In this document: in pieces, positions 1 to 10,748 of the stretch
Position numbering within the stretch: the stretch's first letter is position 1
Layout: each line of letters opens with the position of its first letter
DNA from: Leptospira adleri
GTDB taxonomy: Bacteria > Spirochaetota > Leptospiria > Leptospirales > Leptospiraceae
Assembly: GCF_002811985.1 (NCBI RefSeq)
Contig: NZ_NPDU01000009.1
Location: 1-45,061 of the forward strand
Length of the DNA stretch: 45,061 nucleotides
Reading direction: 5' to 3'
Notes under the pieces: model-generated
The model's database searches: none
What the model was told of the DNA's origin: nothing
The model's input: the letters and a program-made list of their open reading frames with translations, nothing else
Made by a program: the position numbers and the translations under genes

Positions 1-144
1 TTTGGAATCCACGTCCCCTCTTTTTACCAGATCCGCGAGCGCGATCGGCGCAAGCAGAGTATAGAGAATGAACGGAAAATAATATCCGTAAAAGTTGAAA
101 AGTAAAGCGAAGAATCCGGGGCCGCCGATGACAGTTTGTTCCAT
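1..144 (-). CDS. Membrane protein, N-terminal 48 residues only (cut by window edge)
   Basis: The gene reads leftward and runs off the window, so only its first 48 residues are visible. The ATG at 142-144 follows a good ribosome binding site (AGGAGA, about six bases upstream). The visible part is hydrophobic with one clear membrane segment (about residues 19-36), followed by the polar stretch ADLVKRGD. The arrangement F-P-F-x-x-Y then (A/F)-DL-K-R-x-D resembles the C-terminal membrane part of the protein encoded just upstream (185-2206), so both may carry a PLDc_N-type membrane domain. That is inference from a short stretch. It lies 40 bases downstream of that gene on the same strand and is probably in one operon with it. 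Function unknown. Confidence 0.7.
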   Translation of the reverse strand, partial: MEQTVIGGPGFFALLFNFYGYYFPFILYTLLAPIALADLVKRGDVDSK

Positions 145-184
145 GTTTTTTCTCCTATGATAATTTCTGAATATTCTAAACTAC

Positions 185-2206
<2,022 letters not shown>

Positions 2207-2242
2207 TTTTGATTGAACCCCCGGGTTTTCCGGAATTTTATT

Positions 2243-2254
2243 GTATACTTATAC
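2243..2254. promoter_or_regulatory. Short palindrome in divergent promoter region
   Basis: Perfect arms GTATA and TATAC are separated by CT. They sit 37 bases upstream of the fusion lipoprotein start (minus strand) and about 220 bases before the sensor kinase (plus strand). The place suits an operator or promoter element, but so short a palindrome may be chance. Confidence 0.2.
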
Positions 2255-2472
2255 TGAAGTTTGATAGGAATTGGAATGCTCATTCGTAACCCTAAGCTCA
2301 GTGGTTGCAAAGAAAAAAATAGACCGTTCGCAATCTATAATTGGCTCCGTAACCTACCTTCAGAATAATGAGCATTTGCTCACATATTTATCTAAAACTC
2401 AAGACAAAAATTTGATGAGAGAGATTTTTCCAGAATTAAATTCGAACACTCGTTATCTTTATAAAAGAAGAA

Positions 2473-3783
2473 GTGAGTCGTTTGGGGATTGAATGGACAG
2501 TGAGCCTATCTTCTAATATTCAGGAATTGTTTCGGGTAAACTCCCCCAACTCAACTCATCCGAACGCTTGGAAGAGAAACATCATCCATATCCTTCTCGT
2601 GGTCTCTTCGGTATTCGGATTGATCATCTATATTCCTAGCGTCTATCTTGCTGCAAAACAGGGCCTAGGAGAAGTCGTAATCGTAGACACACTCGCCCTT
2701 CTTCTGATCTGGTTTCTTCTTTTACTTCCGAATCGATACTACAAATCGAAGTCCTACTTCCTTCTTGCCCTCGTTTCCATCATGGCCGCCTTGCTTTACA
2801 CGAAGATCGGACTCGCAGGTGCGGGAATTCTTTGGTTTTTTTTGATTCCCGTTTTTTGCGGAATTTTTTTAAATCCTACGCTTGCTTTTTGGGGTTGGGT
2901 GATTTCTACGATCGCCGTTTTCGGAGGAGCGCTTCTTGCTCACTATAGAATCTGGATCGGAAACGAAACTCCGTTTCAGATTTTGGTCGTCGGCGCCAAT
3001 TTTTCGTTTCTTTGCGGAATTCTAACCTTTTCCGTTATCGCAATCCTACGGGGACTTGCGCAAAGTATTCGAAAACAAAAACAACTCATCCTTCTTCATA
3101 GAAAGACGAACACAAAACTGCAGAATGAGATCGCGATCCGAACCGAAACGGAAGCGAAGCTGACCGAATCCTTGAACGACAAAGAAACTCTCTTTCGTGA
3201 AATTCAACACAGAGTGAAAAACAACACTCAATTGATTCTTTCCATGATGGCCTTGGAGCAGGAGAAAACAAAATCGGAACCGGCAAAAAAAGCGATCTCG
3301 TCCGCGATGAATCGAATCCATTCGATGGCGATGGTTCAGGACTATCTTTTTTTTAAGGATTCATACAAGGTAATTCACGCAAAAGATTATCTCAATTCCT
3401 TGGTCCGTCATCTTTTCCTTTCTTACGGTCCGAGCGACGGAAGAATTCAATCCAATTGTGATATCGAGGAAATTTATCTTCCGATGGAAAAGGCGATTCC
3501 CTGCGGCCTAATCATCAACGAACTTCTTTCCAATTCCTTCAAACACGCGTTTCCCGAAAACGGAAAAGGTAAGGTTTCCGTAATATTCCAAAAATCGAAT
3601 TCAGGTTATCTAACTTTGGAAGTTGCGGACAACGGAATCGGGAACCATTCGGAAGAAAAGATCTCGGCTGAAAATACTTCGCTCGGGATGAGCCTCATCG
3701 AAGCTCTCTGTCAGCAGCTCAGGGGAGAATTGGAAATCGAGAAGAACAACGGCTTTCTCGTCCGAGTCCGTTTTTTTCCCTAA
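2473..3783 (+). CDS. Membrane sensor histidine kinase, HisKA_2 type
   Basis: The 436-residue protein has about six membrane segments in residues 36-195, a short coiled coil (about 196-240), then a kinase core. The phosphoacceptor motif EIQHRVKNN (His246) is that of the HisKA_2 family. The ATPase domain is intact: N-box IINELLSNSFKHA (Asn349, Asn354), G1 box ADNGIG (Asp386) and a G2-like SLGMSL. It probably autophosphorylates in response to a membrane or cytoplasmic signal and passes phosphate to a receiver encoded elsewhere, since no response regulator adjoins it. No periplasmic sensor domain is visible. The start used is GTG at 2473 behind a purine-rich AAAGAAG. A TTG at 2482 and a GTG at 2500 are alternatives, so the exact N-terminus is uncertain. 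Confidence 0.9.
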   Translation: MSRLGIEWTVSLSSNIQELFRVNSPNSTHPNAWKRNIIHILLVVSSVFGLIIYIPSVYLAAKQGLGEVVIVDTLALLLIWFLLLLPNRYYKSKSYFLLALVSIMAALLYTKIGLAGAGILWFFLIPVFCGIFLNPTLAFWGWVISTIAVFGGALLAHYRIWIGNETPFQILVVGANFSFLCGILTFSVIAILRGLAQSIRKQKQLILLHRKTNTKLQNEIAIRTETEAKLTESLNDKETLFREIQHRVKNNTQLILSMMALEQEKTKSEPAKKAISSAMNRIHSMAMVQDYLFFKDSYKVIHAKDYLNSLVRHLFLSYGPSDGRIQSNCDIEEIYLPMEKAIPCGLIINELLSNSFKHAFPENGKGKVSVIFQKSNSGYLTLEVADNGIGNHSEEKISAENTSLGMSLIEALCQQLRGELEIEKNNGFLVRVRFFP

Positions 3784-3824
3784 AAAATATCCCGAACAAA
3801 ACTCGAACGTTCTGAATCGGCGAA

Positions 3825-4079
3825 TCATTCCGGAAAGGATTCGAAACAAAGAGTTCTTTCTTTCAGGAAGGAATGAAACTGCTTGTGAGAAGCGCATTCC
3901 TCTTCCGTCGCGACGAAATAGTCGTAACCGCCGCCGATTGTCCGAATTCTGCAACAACCCGAAACCGGAGCTTTATTGGTCTGATCGGCGCCTTTCTCCG
4001 AATTCTTCTTCTCCGCTTCTTTCGAGAACAAAAGACCGGTCACAAACAAAAGTATCAAAACGGATTTCCAAAATTTCAT
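3825..4079 (-). CDS. Small secreted Cys-containing protein
   Basis: An 84-residue protein with a clean signal peptide (MKFWKSVLILLFVTGLLFS) and then a short Lys/Glu-rich mature part. The C-terminal half holds the pattern GCCRIRTIGGGYDYF, then EEECASH and a late Cys, giving four cysteines that could form disulfides outside the cytoplasm. I do not recognise a named domain. The gene converges with the sensor kinase: the stop codons are about 40 bases apart with no clear terminator between them. A real gene is supported by the signal peptide, the non-random composition and the lack of any better frame here. Confidence 0.7.
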   Translation of the reverse strand: MKFWKSVLILLFVTGLLFSKEAEKKNSEKGADQTNKAPVSGCCRIRTIGGGYDYFVATEEECASHKQFHSFLKERTLCFESFPE

Positions 4080-4247
4080 TATATTTTCCTTCGGATTCTT
4101 TTCCTTTTTCGATCGGAAAGAATTTAGAATCGATATCCTTCTCGCGGATTTTTTTAAGATTGAATTTTCACTCGGATTTCTTTTTTAAAAATAATAAATA
4201 ATTTCTTTCCAAACGGAGACTCTCGGTCTTTCTTTCACTTTGCGGGT

Positions 4248-4279
4248 CGATTTATAAATTCGGGGCGACTTATAAATTC
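4248..4279. promoter_or_regulatory. Direct repeat upstream of membrane protein gene
   Basis: Two 14-base copies, CGATTTATAAATTC (4248-4261) and CGACTTATAAATTC (4266-4279), differ at one position and are phased 18 bases apart. They end 64 bases before the ATG at 4343. They could be tandem regulator sites or overlap a promoter, since TATAAA resembles a -10 box. Function is inferred from position only. Confidence 0.3.
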
Positions 4280-4342
4280 AATTGCTTTTTTGAATTTGTA
4301 AATCAGGCTTACCTCATCTTGTTTGTATAGGATTTCAAAGGC

Positions 4343-5347
4343 ATGAATTTTTCAATATCAATTCGTCCGTTTCAGAAGTTAAACTTCTTTCTTTGCGCGC
4401 TCCTTCTTTTATTACCTTCCTTCCTTTTCGGAGAAACGATTCTTCTTAAATCCGGAGAGAGAATCTACGCGACGGTTATCGATCAGGATTCCGACGGGGT
4501 AGCGATCATTCGGGACGGAAAACGGGAGAAACTGGGAAAATCCAAAATTCTCAAAATCATCTTTAAAGAAATCAAGGACGAACAGGAAATCGCAAAGATC
4601 ATCGAAGCAGAAAAGAAAAAACTCAATAAAGATGGCAAAAAAAGCGAGAAGGAAGAGCAGCTCGATACGATCTATCTCGAGCAGATGATCAAAGAGAACA
4701 GCTACAAGATCGTTCAAAAACGTCTGGCTCTAATGGAAAAATATTTGGAAGAAAGGGACGGAGACTGGGAAGGTTATATCTCCGCCAAAAGAAATCCTTG
4801 GGAACCGGTTTGGAAATCGGCGATCCTGCCCGGTTGGGGTCATAGTTTTATGAGACAGGGCGCTTGGAGCTCTACCTACTCCACTCTTTTTTTCGTTTCC
4901 TTAGTCGCCTATTTCGGGTTAGACGCCGCGGAAAAAGACAGGGCCAAGGCTTACGATAAGAAGATCGAGAAGATTTTCGAACAACAGTTTACAAACACTC
5001 TCATTCCGACCTCGAGTCTTCCCGCCGGAATTTTGGACCAATACAATCAGATCAATACATTCAAAAATTTGAATTCTCTCAGTTCGATTCGTTCGGACGA
5101 ATCCGCCTACAAACACGCAAAACATTCCGCTGCGATTGTTGCGGTGGGGGTTTATTTGATTCAATTGACGCACTCGTATTTTTCCGGAAAAACGTGGTCT
5201 CAAAACAACGTCATACAAACCCCGACGGGAGAAACCGTTTCAGAAGGTTTCGGAATTCGCGGAAATCCTATGGTGGCAAGGGATCTTTCGAGCGCTTCTC
5301 GAAGCATCGACGTCGGCGGACAAATTCTCTATTCGGTTTTTTACTAG
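4343..5347 (+). CDS. Exported/membrane protein with DUF5683-like C-terminal half, function unknown
   Basis: A 334-residue protein with a hydrophobic signal segment ending near FGETILLKSGERIYATV. This N-terminal part (residues 30-75) reads like a small beta domain (ILLKSG.RIYATVIDQDSDGVAI). A Lys/Glu-rich helical stretch follows (about 77-150). Then comes the motif WKSAILPGWGHSFMRQGAW (about 159-177) and a membrane segment (STLFFVSLVAYFGL), with another near residue 268. The LPG.G..... hydrophobic pattern is common in small membrane proteins of the DUF5683 kind, but I do not claim that family firmly. The gene stands alone between the small secreted gene (opposite strand) and a long gene-free stretch. 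No enzymatic motif is visible. Confidence 0.75.
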   Translation: MNFSISIRPFQKLNFFLCALLLLLPSFLFGETILLKSGERIYATVIDQDSDGVAIIRDGKREKLGKSKILKIIFKEIKDEQEIAKIIEAEKKKLNKDGKKSEKEEQLDTIYLEQMIKENSYKIVQKRLALMEKYLEERDGDWEGYISAKRNPWEPVWKSAILPGWGHSFMRQGAWSSTYSTLFFVSLVAYFGLDAAEKDRAKAYDKKIEKIFEQQFTNTLIPTSSLPAGILDQYNQINTFKNLNSLSSIRSDESAYKHAKHSAAIVAVGVYLIQLTHSYFSGKTWSQNNVIQTPTGETVSEGFGIRGNPMVARDLSSASRSIDVGGQILYSVFY

Positions 5348-6190
5348 GAATTTTTGTACATCAAAGTGCGTGGGAACTCTCACGAAATTCGGATGTAATA
5401 AGAACGATCTATCCGTTTCCTTGCGGAACGCAGGAATATCGTGGGAACTCCTGCGTTCCAGAGATACATCAAAGATACTTTCTCGAACGACAGGAAATGC
5501 AAATTCTCTTGAATAAAATTTCATCTTGATCCGCCGATTTGAAGTAAAAATAACTTACTACCGGTCTTAAAAATTCGATTGTAATAAAATCACCGCCTCC
5601 TCGCAGCAAATTATAATCTCAAAAAGAATCGATCCGAAATCGGAATGAGATCCTGACTTTTAAGGATAAAACTTTCGTATCTGAGAGAGCTTCCCCCAAG
5701 AGCCGAAAAAGGATTTTCCATTGTAAAGATTCCAATGGAAATTTCTGTAGGAGTTCCTACGAAGGAAAGAAGCTGACTTTTTACTTGAAAAGACACGACT
5801 TTTATGATAAGAAAGATCCTTCGGATATTTTCCCGCGAGCCCACCACCTCCATCCTATGAGGTTGGGGGCCGCCTTTTCACGGGAAGAGCGTCGTAGTTC
5901 CGACAAGTCCTCCGTAAAAGTCCCGCGCCCTACGCTGCATAGCGACGCATAGAGAACGAATCATTGAGTTTCGGCGGCGGAAAACTCGGCGGATTTTTCT
6001 CTATCACAGAAATTCAATCGAGTAAAGAAAAATCCGATTCTTCCTCTCGTGTCGGAACTCCGACAACCGTCCCTTCCGAGGCCAATCCCAGCTAAAAGTC
6101 CCCTCTTTAACCGATAGACCGGCCAAAATCAATTCAATAGTATATAATAATATTCTAATTTTTTTCAGACCAATGATAGTTAATCCAAGA
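5348..6190. repeat. Gene-free stretch with clustered 14-bp near-palindromes and a composite repeat
   Basis: No convincing coding frame lies here. It holds five copies of a near-palindrome related to GTNGGAACTCCNAC: 5370-5383, 5441-5454, 5747-5760, 5891-5904 and 6051-6064. The second lies across the loop and 3' arm of a longer hairpin with an 11-base perfect stem (5425-5435 with 5449-5459). The segment 5891-6064 resembles 18519-18660: both start and end with the palindrome, share CGTAAAA followed closely by CGCGCCC, and share TTTTCTCTATCACA before AAATTC. The region separates two convergent genes. Confidence 0.6.
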
Positions 6191-7168
6191 TCATTTCGGA
6201 ATAAAATGCCCTTTGGACAAAAGCCATTCTTCGTTGAAGATACGAGATTGATACCGGGCGCCGGAATCGCAGAGGATCGTCACGATATTGTGACCTGGTC
6301 CGAGTTCTTTCGCGAGTTTGACCGCCGCGCCTACGTTGATCCCGGTGGAGCCTCCCAAAAACAAACCGTCCTTATGAAGGAGTTGATAAACAACTTTCAA
6401 ACATTCTTCGTCAGTGACTCGGATCGCGTCGTCCATCGGCGCGCCTTTCATGTTCTCGGTGATTCTTCCGTTTCCGATTCCTTCCGTGAAGGAGCTTCCT
6501 TCGGCGAGGACTTCTCCTTTCTTAACAAAATTATAAATCCCTGAGCCGTAAGGATCCGCGACGATCGTCTTGATCTTAGAATTTTTTTCCTTTAAAAAAA
6601 GGGAAACGCCGGCAAACGTTCCGCCGGTTCCGAGCGAAGTAACCCAAACGTCGATTTTTCCGTCGGTCTGTTCCCAAATTTCCGGTCCGGTCGTCGCATA
6701 ATGAGCGTTTCGGTTTGCGACGTTGTCAAATTGATTTGCCCAGACGGCGTTTCCGATCTCTTCTGCGATTCTTCCGGAAACCTTTACGTAATTGTTCGGA
6801 TCCTTGTAAGGAACCGCAGGCACGGTTCTAACTTCCGCGCCGAGAGTTCTCAAGAGATCGATTTTTTCCTGGGACTGGGTATCCGGAATGACGATGAGAG
6901 TTTTATAACCCTTTGAGTTGCAGATATGAGTCAGACCGATTCCCGTATTTCCGGCGGTTCCTTCCACTACGGTTCCGCCGGGTTTGAGAAGCCCTTTTTT
7001 TTCGGCGTCTTCCACGATAAAAAGGGCGGCCCTGTCCTTTACGGAACCTCCGGGATTTAAGAATTCCGCCTTTCCGTAGATATTACATCCTGTTTCTTCG
7101 CTGAAACTGCGGAGCAAAATCAGCGGCGTATTTCCGACCGCACTCGAAAAATCTTTTTTAACGTTCAT
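6191..7168 (-). CDS. cysK: Cysteine synthase (PLP-dependent, CysK/CBS family)
   Basis: The 325-residue protein is a fold-type II PLP enzyme that should make L-cysteine from O-acetylserine and sulfide in the cytoplasm. Lys44 in NPGGSVKDRAA is the Schiff-base lysine. EGTAGNTGIGL (about 69-79) is the substrate-binding loop, in the variant TAGNTGI rather than the commoner TSGNTGI. The GTGGT stretch near 180 binds the cofactor phosphate, and GGSTGINVG near the C-terminus contacts the pyridine ring. Length fits the family. A start ATG at 7168 follows purine-rich sequence. The TAGNTG variant leaves some doubt about the preferred substrate (a cystathionine beta-synthase-like or other sulfhydrylase role is possible). 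It is followed upstream by a strong hairpin shared with the aldolase gene. Confidence 0.9.
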   Translation of the reverse strand: MNVKKDFSSAVGNTPLILLRSFSEETGCNIYGKAEFLNPGGSVKDRAALFIVEDAEKKGLLKPGGTVVEGTAGNTGIGLTHICNSKGYKTLIVIPDTQSQEKIDLLRTLGAEVRTVPAVPYKDPNNYVKVSGRIAEEIGNAVWANQFDNVANRNAHYATTGPEIWEQTDGKIDVWVTSLGTGGTFAGVSLFLKEKNSKIKTIVADPYGSGIYNFVKKGEVLAEGSSFTEGIGNGRITENMKGAPMDDAIRVTDEECLKVVYQLLHKDGLFLGGSTGINVGAAVKLAKELGPGHNIVTILCDSGARYQSRIFNEEWLLSKGHFIPK

Positions 7169-7224
7169 AGCGCCTTCCGTTTGTATATTAGAATGCTCTA
7201 ATCTTCTCCGATGACCCTGAAACG

Positions 7225-7255
7225 AAAATACTCCGCCGAAATCGCGGAGTATTTT
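7225..7255 (-). terminator. Rho-independent terminator after the aldolase gene
   Basis: A perfect 12-base stem (7225-7236 with 7244-7255) closes a 7-base loop. The stem is GC-rich at its head (CTCCGC/GCGGAG) and ends in AAAA/TTTT, so it could stop transcription on either strand. Read on the minus strand it follows the aldolase stop at 7310 and precedes the cysteine synthase start at 7168. A second hairpin with a 9-base stem lies at 7265-7288. Confidence 0.75.
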
Positions 7256-7309
7256 CCATATTCTTCTTTTGGAATATTCTCCAAAAGAGAAATTCTTTTT
7301 TTGTTTTTG

Positions 7310-8365
7310 TTAAGCGATCGTTACTTCTTTTGCAAGATATACGTCTTGGATCGCGTTCAGAAGAGCGACTCCGTCCTTCATAGGTTTTTGGAACGCCTTT
7401 CTTCCGGAAATCATTCCCATTCCGCCCGCTCTTTTGTTGACGACCGCCGCTTTTACAGCGTCGCCCAGATCGTTCTCGCCGGACGCGCCGCCCGAGTTGA
7501 TCAAACCGATTTTTCCCATGTAACAGTTCGCAACTTGGTAACGCGCCATATCGATCGGGTTATCGGCGGTAAGAGTTGTGTACATTCTGTCGTCTTTTTT
7601 ACCGAACTTCAGATCCTTAAAACCGCCCGCGTAAACTTCCGGAAGTTTTTGTTTTACGATGTCCGCTTGGATCGTAGCCGCCAGATGATTCGCTTGTCCC
7701 GTAAGGTCGGTCGCCAGGTGATAGTCGATCTTGTCGGGTTTGAACGCGTCGTTTCTCAAATAAGCCCAAAGAATCGTAACCATTCCGAGTTCGTGCGCTC
7801 TGTGAAAGGCTTCGGTGATTTCCTGGATTTGACGGGAAGATTCGTCGGAACCGAAGTAAATCGTAGCTCCGACCGCGACCGCTCCCATATCGAAGGCTTG
7901 TTCTACGTTTGCAAAAAGAATCTGATCGAACTTATTCGGATAAGAAAGAAGTTCGTTGTGGTTGATCTTTACGATAAAAGGAATCTTGTGAGCGTATTTT
8001 CTGGAAACCAGACCCAACACTCCCAAAGTCGAAGCTACCGCGTTGCAGCCGCCTTCGATCGCGAGTTTTACGATATTCTCCGGATCAAAGTACGCCGGAT
8101 TTTTAGCAAAGGAAGCTCCCGCGCTGTGTTCAATTCCTTGATCGACTGGAAGAATGGAAGTATAACCGGTTCCGGACAATCTTCCCGTATTTAAGATCGC
8201 CTGATAGTTTCTAAGGACGGTATTGTTTCTATCGCTCTTGGACAGAATATCGTCTACGTAATTGGCTCCGGGGAGGCTCAAAGATTCTTTTGGAATCGTC
8301 TTACAGGTATGGTTTAAAAGAGAATCCGCTTCTCCGCCCAGGGCGGCTTTGATTTTATCAATCAT
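7310..8365 (-). CDS. fbaB: Class I fructose-bisphosphate aldolase (DhnA/FbaB type)
   Basis: A 351-residue cytoplasmic enzyme of the archaeal-type class I (Schiff-base) aldolases. It should interconvert fructose 1,6-bisphosphate with dihydroxyacetone phosphate and glyceraldehyde 3-phosphate. Supporting stretches are [17 protein letters not shown] near residue 70, [16 protein letters not shown] near 128-143, [13 protein letters not shown], and the C-terminal phosphate-binding loop [14 protein letters not shown]. The length matches the bacterial FbaB group. The ATG at 8363-8365 is preceded by AAGGAACTTAGGA, a fair ribosome binding site. The gene is followed by a strong terminator (7225-7255) and appears to be transcribed alone. 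Confidence 0.93.
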   Translation of the reverse strand: MIDKIKAALGGEADSLLNHTCKTIPKESLSLPGANYVDDILSKSDRNNTVLRNYQAILNTGRLSGTGYTSILPVDQGIEHSAGASFAKNPAYFDPENIVKLAIEGGCNAVASTLGVLGLVSRKYAHKIPFIVKINHNELLSYPNKFDQILFANVEQAFDMGAVAVGATIYFGSDESSRQIQEITEAFHRAHELGMVTILWAYLRNDAFKPDKIDYHLATDLTGQANHLAATIQADIVKQKLPEVYAGGFKDLKFGKKDDRMYTTLTADNPIDMARYQVANCYMGKIGLINSGGASGENDLGDAVKAAVVNKRAGGMGMISGRKAFQKPMKDGVALLNAIQDVYLAKEVTIA

Positions 8366-8476
8366 TCCTAAGTTCCTTGCTCATTTTGAATGTTGGATAC
8401 AGGTTTTTTCACTCCACTTGGATTTTCCATCGATTTTCTGTCTCAATTTGAAGTCTAACACTCTCAAGAGAGGGGA

Positions 8477-9949
8477 TCAGACAGGGATTTGGATGATAAA
8501 ATCCCAGCCGGAACCCGTCTTTTTGAGAAGAAGTTGTCCTCTGTTTGCCTGAAGAATTCCGTAACAAACCGAAAGGCCCATTCCGATCCGAGCGTCGTTG
8601 GAACGAAAATTCTCAAACGGTTCGAAGCGGCTTTCTTCGTCGACGTTGATGTTGAGTTTTCCGGAGATAAGAATTTTGAGAAAAGCCGACTCTGTTCCGT
8701 CTAACGTCGCCTTCATCTGAATTTTCGCTTTTTTCTGATTCTCGGTATAATAATAAAGAATGTTGTAGAGCACTTCCCGGATTTGATTGGGCCGGAGTTT
8801 CACTTCCAGGTTTTCGGGAATGTCGATCTCCAATTGGATCTCGTGAGATTTCAGCATTTCCGAAATCATTCCTTCCACCGAACCCACGAGTTGTCTCACG
8901 TTCGTGCTGATCGGCTGTTCCGCGTCTTGTCTGGAAAACAAAACGAGATTGCGGATGATGGACGCGATTCTTTCCCCTTGTTCGATCACGAGCCTTGCGT
9001 AGTTTTTCGTATCCGCGTCCCCGCCCTTGTGATTTCGAATGATATGACCGTAATTGATGATTCCCATCAGAGGATTGTTGATCTCGTGCGCGAGACCGGC
9101 CGCGAGTTTTTGGATGGAATCGAGTCTTCTTTCGGATTGAATCACCTTCTCCATTTCCGAGATTTCTTTTTCAGAAACGGAAAGTGTGGAAAGTTCGGAA
9201 AGTGTGATGATGGAACCCGCGATTCTTCCTTCCTCATCCCGAACCGGCGAAACACGAAACGCGACTTGAATCCGAGTTCCATTCTTACGTGTGAGAAGAG
9301 AAGGAATGTATTTGAGATGACTTGGTTTGGCGAAACCGATTCCGGTCCGGATATTCTCGCCTTCGTCGGTCGAAAGGCTCAGGACTTTTTCTCCGGATTC
9401 TCCTTGAACGTCCGAAAGAAGCCATCCCGTGAGAGACTCGGCGGTGCGATTCATAAAAAGAATTTTACCGTCCCGATCTAGGGAGATCGCGCCTTCTCCG
9501 ATATTTTGAATCACGTCTCGGGCTTCTTTTCCTTCTTCTCTGGCCTTTCCAAATCTTTGTTGTTGTTTGAGGGCGATCTCGATTGAATTTTTGAGCGCGG
9601 TCGGCTGGAAGGGCTTGGAAATATAACCGAACATGGACGCTTTGTCAACGGCGCGATTGAAGGTTTCTTCGTCCGCAAACGCCGTCATAAAGATGACCGG
9701 GACGTCCATTTTTTTCTGGATTCTTTCCGCGGCTTGGATTCCGTCCAATTCTCCTTCGATTCGGATATCCATCAGAATCAAATTCGGTTTTGTACGTTCC
9801 GCGAGTTCCAGTGCCTCGTCCGCGGTCCTCGCGGTTCCCGCGATCGAATAACCCAACTTCTGGAGAGAGACCTGAAGATTGAACGCAATGAGCCATTCGT
9901 CATCCACGATCAGGATCGAAGGGGCGGAAATGGAGTCATCTGGATTCAT
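8477..9949 (-). CDS. Receiver-PAS-histidine kinase hybrid with degenerate ATPase domain
   Basis: A 490-residue soluble signalling protein. An N-terminal receiver (about 11-130) has the acidic pair Asp16/Asp17, phosphoacceptor Asp61 (LILMDIRIEG), the Thr in FMTAFAD and the Lys in ISKPF, so it looks functional. A PAS domain follows (about 147-250), then a HisKA helix with LAAGLAHEINNPLMG (His near 287). The C-terminal ATPase-like domain keeps a G2-like GMGLS and FEPF. Its N-box reads NILYYYTEN, where the second Asn is replaced by Tyr, and the G1 region reads ISGKLNI, where the Asp of DxGxG is missing. It may therefore lack ATP binding and act as a phosphatase, scaffold or phosphate-receiving regulator. 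No DNA-binding domain is present. Confidence 0.9.
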   Translation of the reverse strand: MNPDDSISAPSILIVDDEWLIAFNLQVSLQKLGYSIAGTARTADEALELAERTKPNLILMDIRIEGELDGIQAAERIQKKMDVPVIFMTAFADEETFNRAVDKASMFGYISKPFQPTALKNSIEIALKQQQRFGKAREEGKEARDVIQNIGEGAISLDRDGKILFMNRTAESLTGWLLSDVQGESGEKVLSLSTDEGENIRTGIGFAKPSHLKYIPSLLTRKNGTRIQVAFRVSPVRDEEGRIAGSIITLSELSTLSVSEKEISEMEKVIQSERRLDSIQKLAAGLAHEINNPLMGIINYGHIIRNHKGGDADTKNYARLVIEQGERIASIIRNLVLFSRQDAEQPISTNVRQLVGSVEGMISEMLKSHEIQLEIDIPENLEVKLRPNQIREVLYNILYYYTENQKKAKIQMKATLDGTESAFLKILISGKLNINVDEESRFEPFENFRSNDARIGMGLSVCYGILQANRGQLLLKKTGSGWDFIIQIPV

Positions 9950-10123
9950 TCTAAAACGGGGCGACCTTTGGCGAAAAAAATCTAAGAGTATACGTGAATT
10001 GAAAACCTTTTTTCATTTCGAAGGCAAGAATTCTACCGGGTAGAACGAATTCCGTGAAAAGATATTCCGTTTTCATTTGAAAAATCCTTGAACCTGAGAC
10101 CAAAAACGTCTAGCATACGGTTA

Positions 10124-10154
10124 TCTCCCGAAAGTTTTTCGGCTGCTCGGGAGA
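10124..10154. promoter_or_regulatory. Alternative hairpins upstream of CBS gene
   Basis: TCTCCCGA (10124-10131) pairs perfectly with TCGGGAGA (10147-10154). The inner sequence CCGAAA (10128-10133) can instead pair with TTTCGG (10137-10142) over a 3-base loop. The two pairings share bases and so exclude each other. They lie about 80 bases before the CBS start codon and could be in its leader. No T-run follows, so this is not a standard terminator. Confidence 0.3.
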
Positions 10155-10235
10155 ATCCCCTCCTAGAATCCCTGAAGTAATAGACGTTTTCTTTTTGGAA
10201 TTTCGAGGGAACGAGGCGAAACAGACGGAGATGAT

Positions 10236-10676
10236 ATGTACGTAAAACAGATCCTTGCAAAAAAAGATAGAAAACTCCTTTCCGTAGAACCGGATACTTC
10301 GGTGATGGAAGCCGTCAAATTTATGACCAAATACGATATCGGATCTGTTATGATTTTAGGAGAAGGCAAACTCAAGGGAATTTTTACCGAACGAGACGTG
10401 CTTCATCTTTCCGCCGAACTCGGATTGGATTTTTTTAAAAAGTCCGTTTCCGAGGTAATGTCGACTTCTCTCACAACCATGTCTCCGGAAGACGACGTAG
10501 ACGAACTTCTTTCCATTATGCTCAAAAAAAGAATCCGTCACATGCCCATCTTAGAAGACGGACTTTTGATCGGAATTATTTCGATCGGAGACGCGGTGAA
10601 AGCCAAGATTGAAAAAACCGAAGAAGAAAATAAGAATCTAAAACAATATATGTACAACGAAAACGGATTTATCTGA
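10236..10676 (+). CDS. CBS-domain pair protein
   Basis: The 146-residue protein is almost entirely two CBS domains (about residues 5-62 and 70-128). Each shows the typical pattern: MTKYDIGSVMILGEGKLKGIFTERD in pieces for the first, and KKRIRHMPILEDGLLIGIISIGD in pieces for the second. Such stand-alone pairs bind adenine nucleotides or related ligands and act as energy or redox sensors, often on a partner protein. The partner is not evident here. The ATG at 10236 follows GGAG with good spacing. It stands alone, with divergent orientation to the hybrid kinase gene, and a short Lys/Glu tail follows the second domain. Confidence 0.9.
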   Translation: MYVKQILAKKDRKLLSVEPDTSVMEAVKFMTKYDIGSVMILGEGKLKGIFTERDVLHLSAELGLDFFKKSVSEVMSTSLTTMSPEDDVDELLSIMLKKRIRHMPILEDGLLIGIISIGDAVKAKIEKTEEENKNLKQYMYNENGFI

Positions 10677-10748
10677 TCCGATTCTTACTTTTTTTCCCTT
10701 TTTTCAGATTGCAGGAAACAAACGCCGGGTCATATTAGAAGTAGAAAT

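Noticed and set aside
2271..2492. 73-codon frame before the sensor kinase
   Set aside because: It starts at TTG without a ribosome binding site, overlaps the kinase start, and has no signal or domain. A real small protein cannot be excluded.
7211..8194. Long open frame on the plus strand opposite the aldolase gene (327 codons)
   Set aside because: It is antisense to a clear enzyme, has poor protein composition (Arg/Val/Phe-rich) and no recognised motif. Long antisense frames are common here because of the codon use of the real genes.
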